Origin: Erysipelotrichales bacterium
Lineage (GTDB): Bacteria; Bacillota_I; Bacilli_A; Erysipelotrichales; Erysipelotrichaceae
Assembly (NCBI GenBank): GCA_017532345.1
Contig: JAFXJJ010000041.1
Coordinates: forward strand, 1-44,017
Direction: 5' to 3'
DNA length: 44,017 nt
Within the stretch, counting starts at the first letter, position 1. Every line of letters starts with the position of its first letter. Positions 43,899 through 44,017 of the stretch are shown here, in pieces. A program made the position numbers and the translations under genes. The notes under the pieces are model-generated. The model worked only from the letters and a program-made list of their open reading frames with translations. It ran no database searches and was not told the DNA's origin.

Positions 43899-44017
43899 TT
43901 AGTCTCGTAACTCAAAGCTTTCAACTAATTGCATAAGTATTGTTGCTTGGCTAGATAATTCTTCACTAGCAGCTGCAGATTCCTCGGCAGTAGCTGAGTT
44001 AGTTTGGACTACAGCCG
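43899..44017 (-). CDS. Methyl-accepting chemotaxis protein, C-terminal fragment
   Basis: The last 39 codons of a minus-strand gene run off the right edge. They read VVQTNSATAEESAAASEELS and then SQATILMQLVESFELRD before the stop. The NSATAEESAAASEELS block is the highly conserved end of the cytoplasmic signalling and methylation helix of chemotaxis receptors. There is no C-terminal CheR-docking pentapeptide. Its presence suggests a motile or chemotactic cell. Sensor domain and ligand lie outside the window. Confidence 0.93.
   Translation of the reverse strand, partial: AVVQTNSATAEESAAASEELSSQATILMQLVESFELRD

Noticed and set aside
1..44017. CRISPR arrays, tRNA or rRNA genes, intact insertion sequences, prophage or integration sites
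   Set aside because: No regularly spaced repeats, cloverleaf-type sequences, transposase or integrase genes, or flanking duplications were seen in reading both strands.

Overview
The window reads as a chromosomal segment from a low-GC Gram-positive bacterium (Bacillota), probably a host-associated anaerobe. The evidence is strong AGGAGG ribosome sites, AT-rich intergenic DNA, many lipoprotein or wall-directed exported proteins, zinc-type S14 and L36, and the gene order of the S10-spc-alpha ribosomal cluster. An Erysipelotrichia-like lineage (the Bacillota branch near Mollicutes) is my best guess, partly because rpmD (L30) is missing from its usual place. That placement is inference. A chemotaxis receptor fragment at the right edge suggests motility.

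Left part (1-19.9 kb, nearly all minus strand). Transcription starts at a good promoter near 19.88 kb and passes through a folded leader. It continues through rpsJ-rplC-rplD-rplW-rplB-rpsS-rplV-rpsC-rplP-rpmC-rpsQ-rplN-rplX-rplE-rpsN-rpsH-rplF-rplR-rpsE-rplO-secY-adk-map-infA-rpmJ-rpsM-rpsK-rpoA-rplQ and ends at a strong hairpin near 5.54 kb. A separate promoter then drives an FMN riboswitch with its own terminator, followed by ecfA1-ecfA2-ecfT-truA. This places the energizing module of the ECF vitamin transporters, and a tRNA pseudouridine synthase, under flavin control. A plus-strand lipoprotein amidase sits between truA and the rplM-rpsI pair, which has its own promoter and an L13-type leader.

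Middle part (19.9-24.8 kb, plus strand). It holds a sugar-nucleotidyltransferase preceded by a perfect cre/LacI-type palindrome, a VanY-type D,D-carboxypeptidase with Ig-like domains, a membrane-anchored XRE regulator, deoC and a PduL-type phosphotransacylase. The last two could form part of a route from deoxyribose phosphate through acetaldehyde to acetyl phosphate.

Right part (24.8-44 kb). It starts with a 1373-residue exported repeat protein containing a duplicated three-domain module and a nine-glycine hinge. An MBOAT / DHHW / DUF4358-lipoprotein operon follows, likely for O-acylation of a surface polymer, with a divergent vanZ-like gene and a decayed GNAT acetyltransferase gene. Next come an XRE-membrane-zinc ribbon protein and an operon of a U32 peptidase-family protein, an unlisted 38-residue membrane peptide and a CDF transporter with a manganese-type metal site. 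Then come a YbaK-type deacylase, a glucosaminidase with a C-terminal membrane anchor and a long cytoplasmic tail, a small membrane protein, a mepRA-like MarR-MATE operon with a clear operator, and the C-terminus of a chemotaxis receptor. I saw no tRNA or rRNA genes, CRISPR arrays, phage genes or intact insertion sequences.
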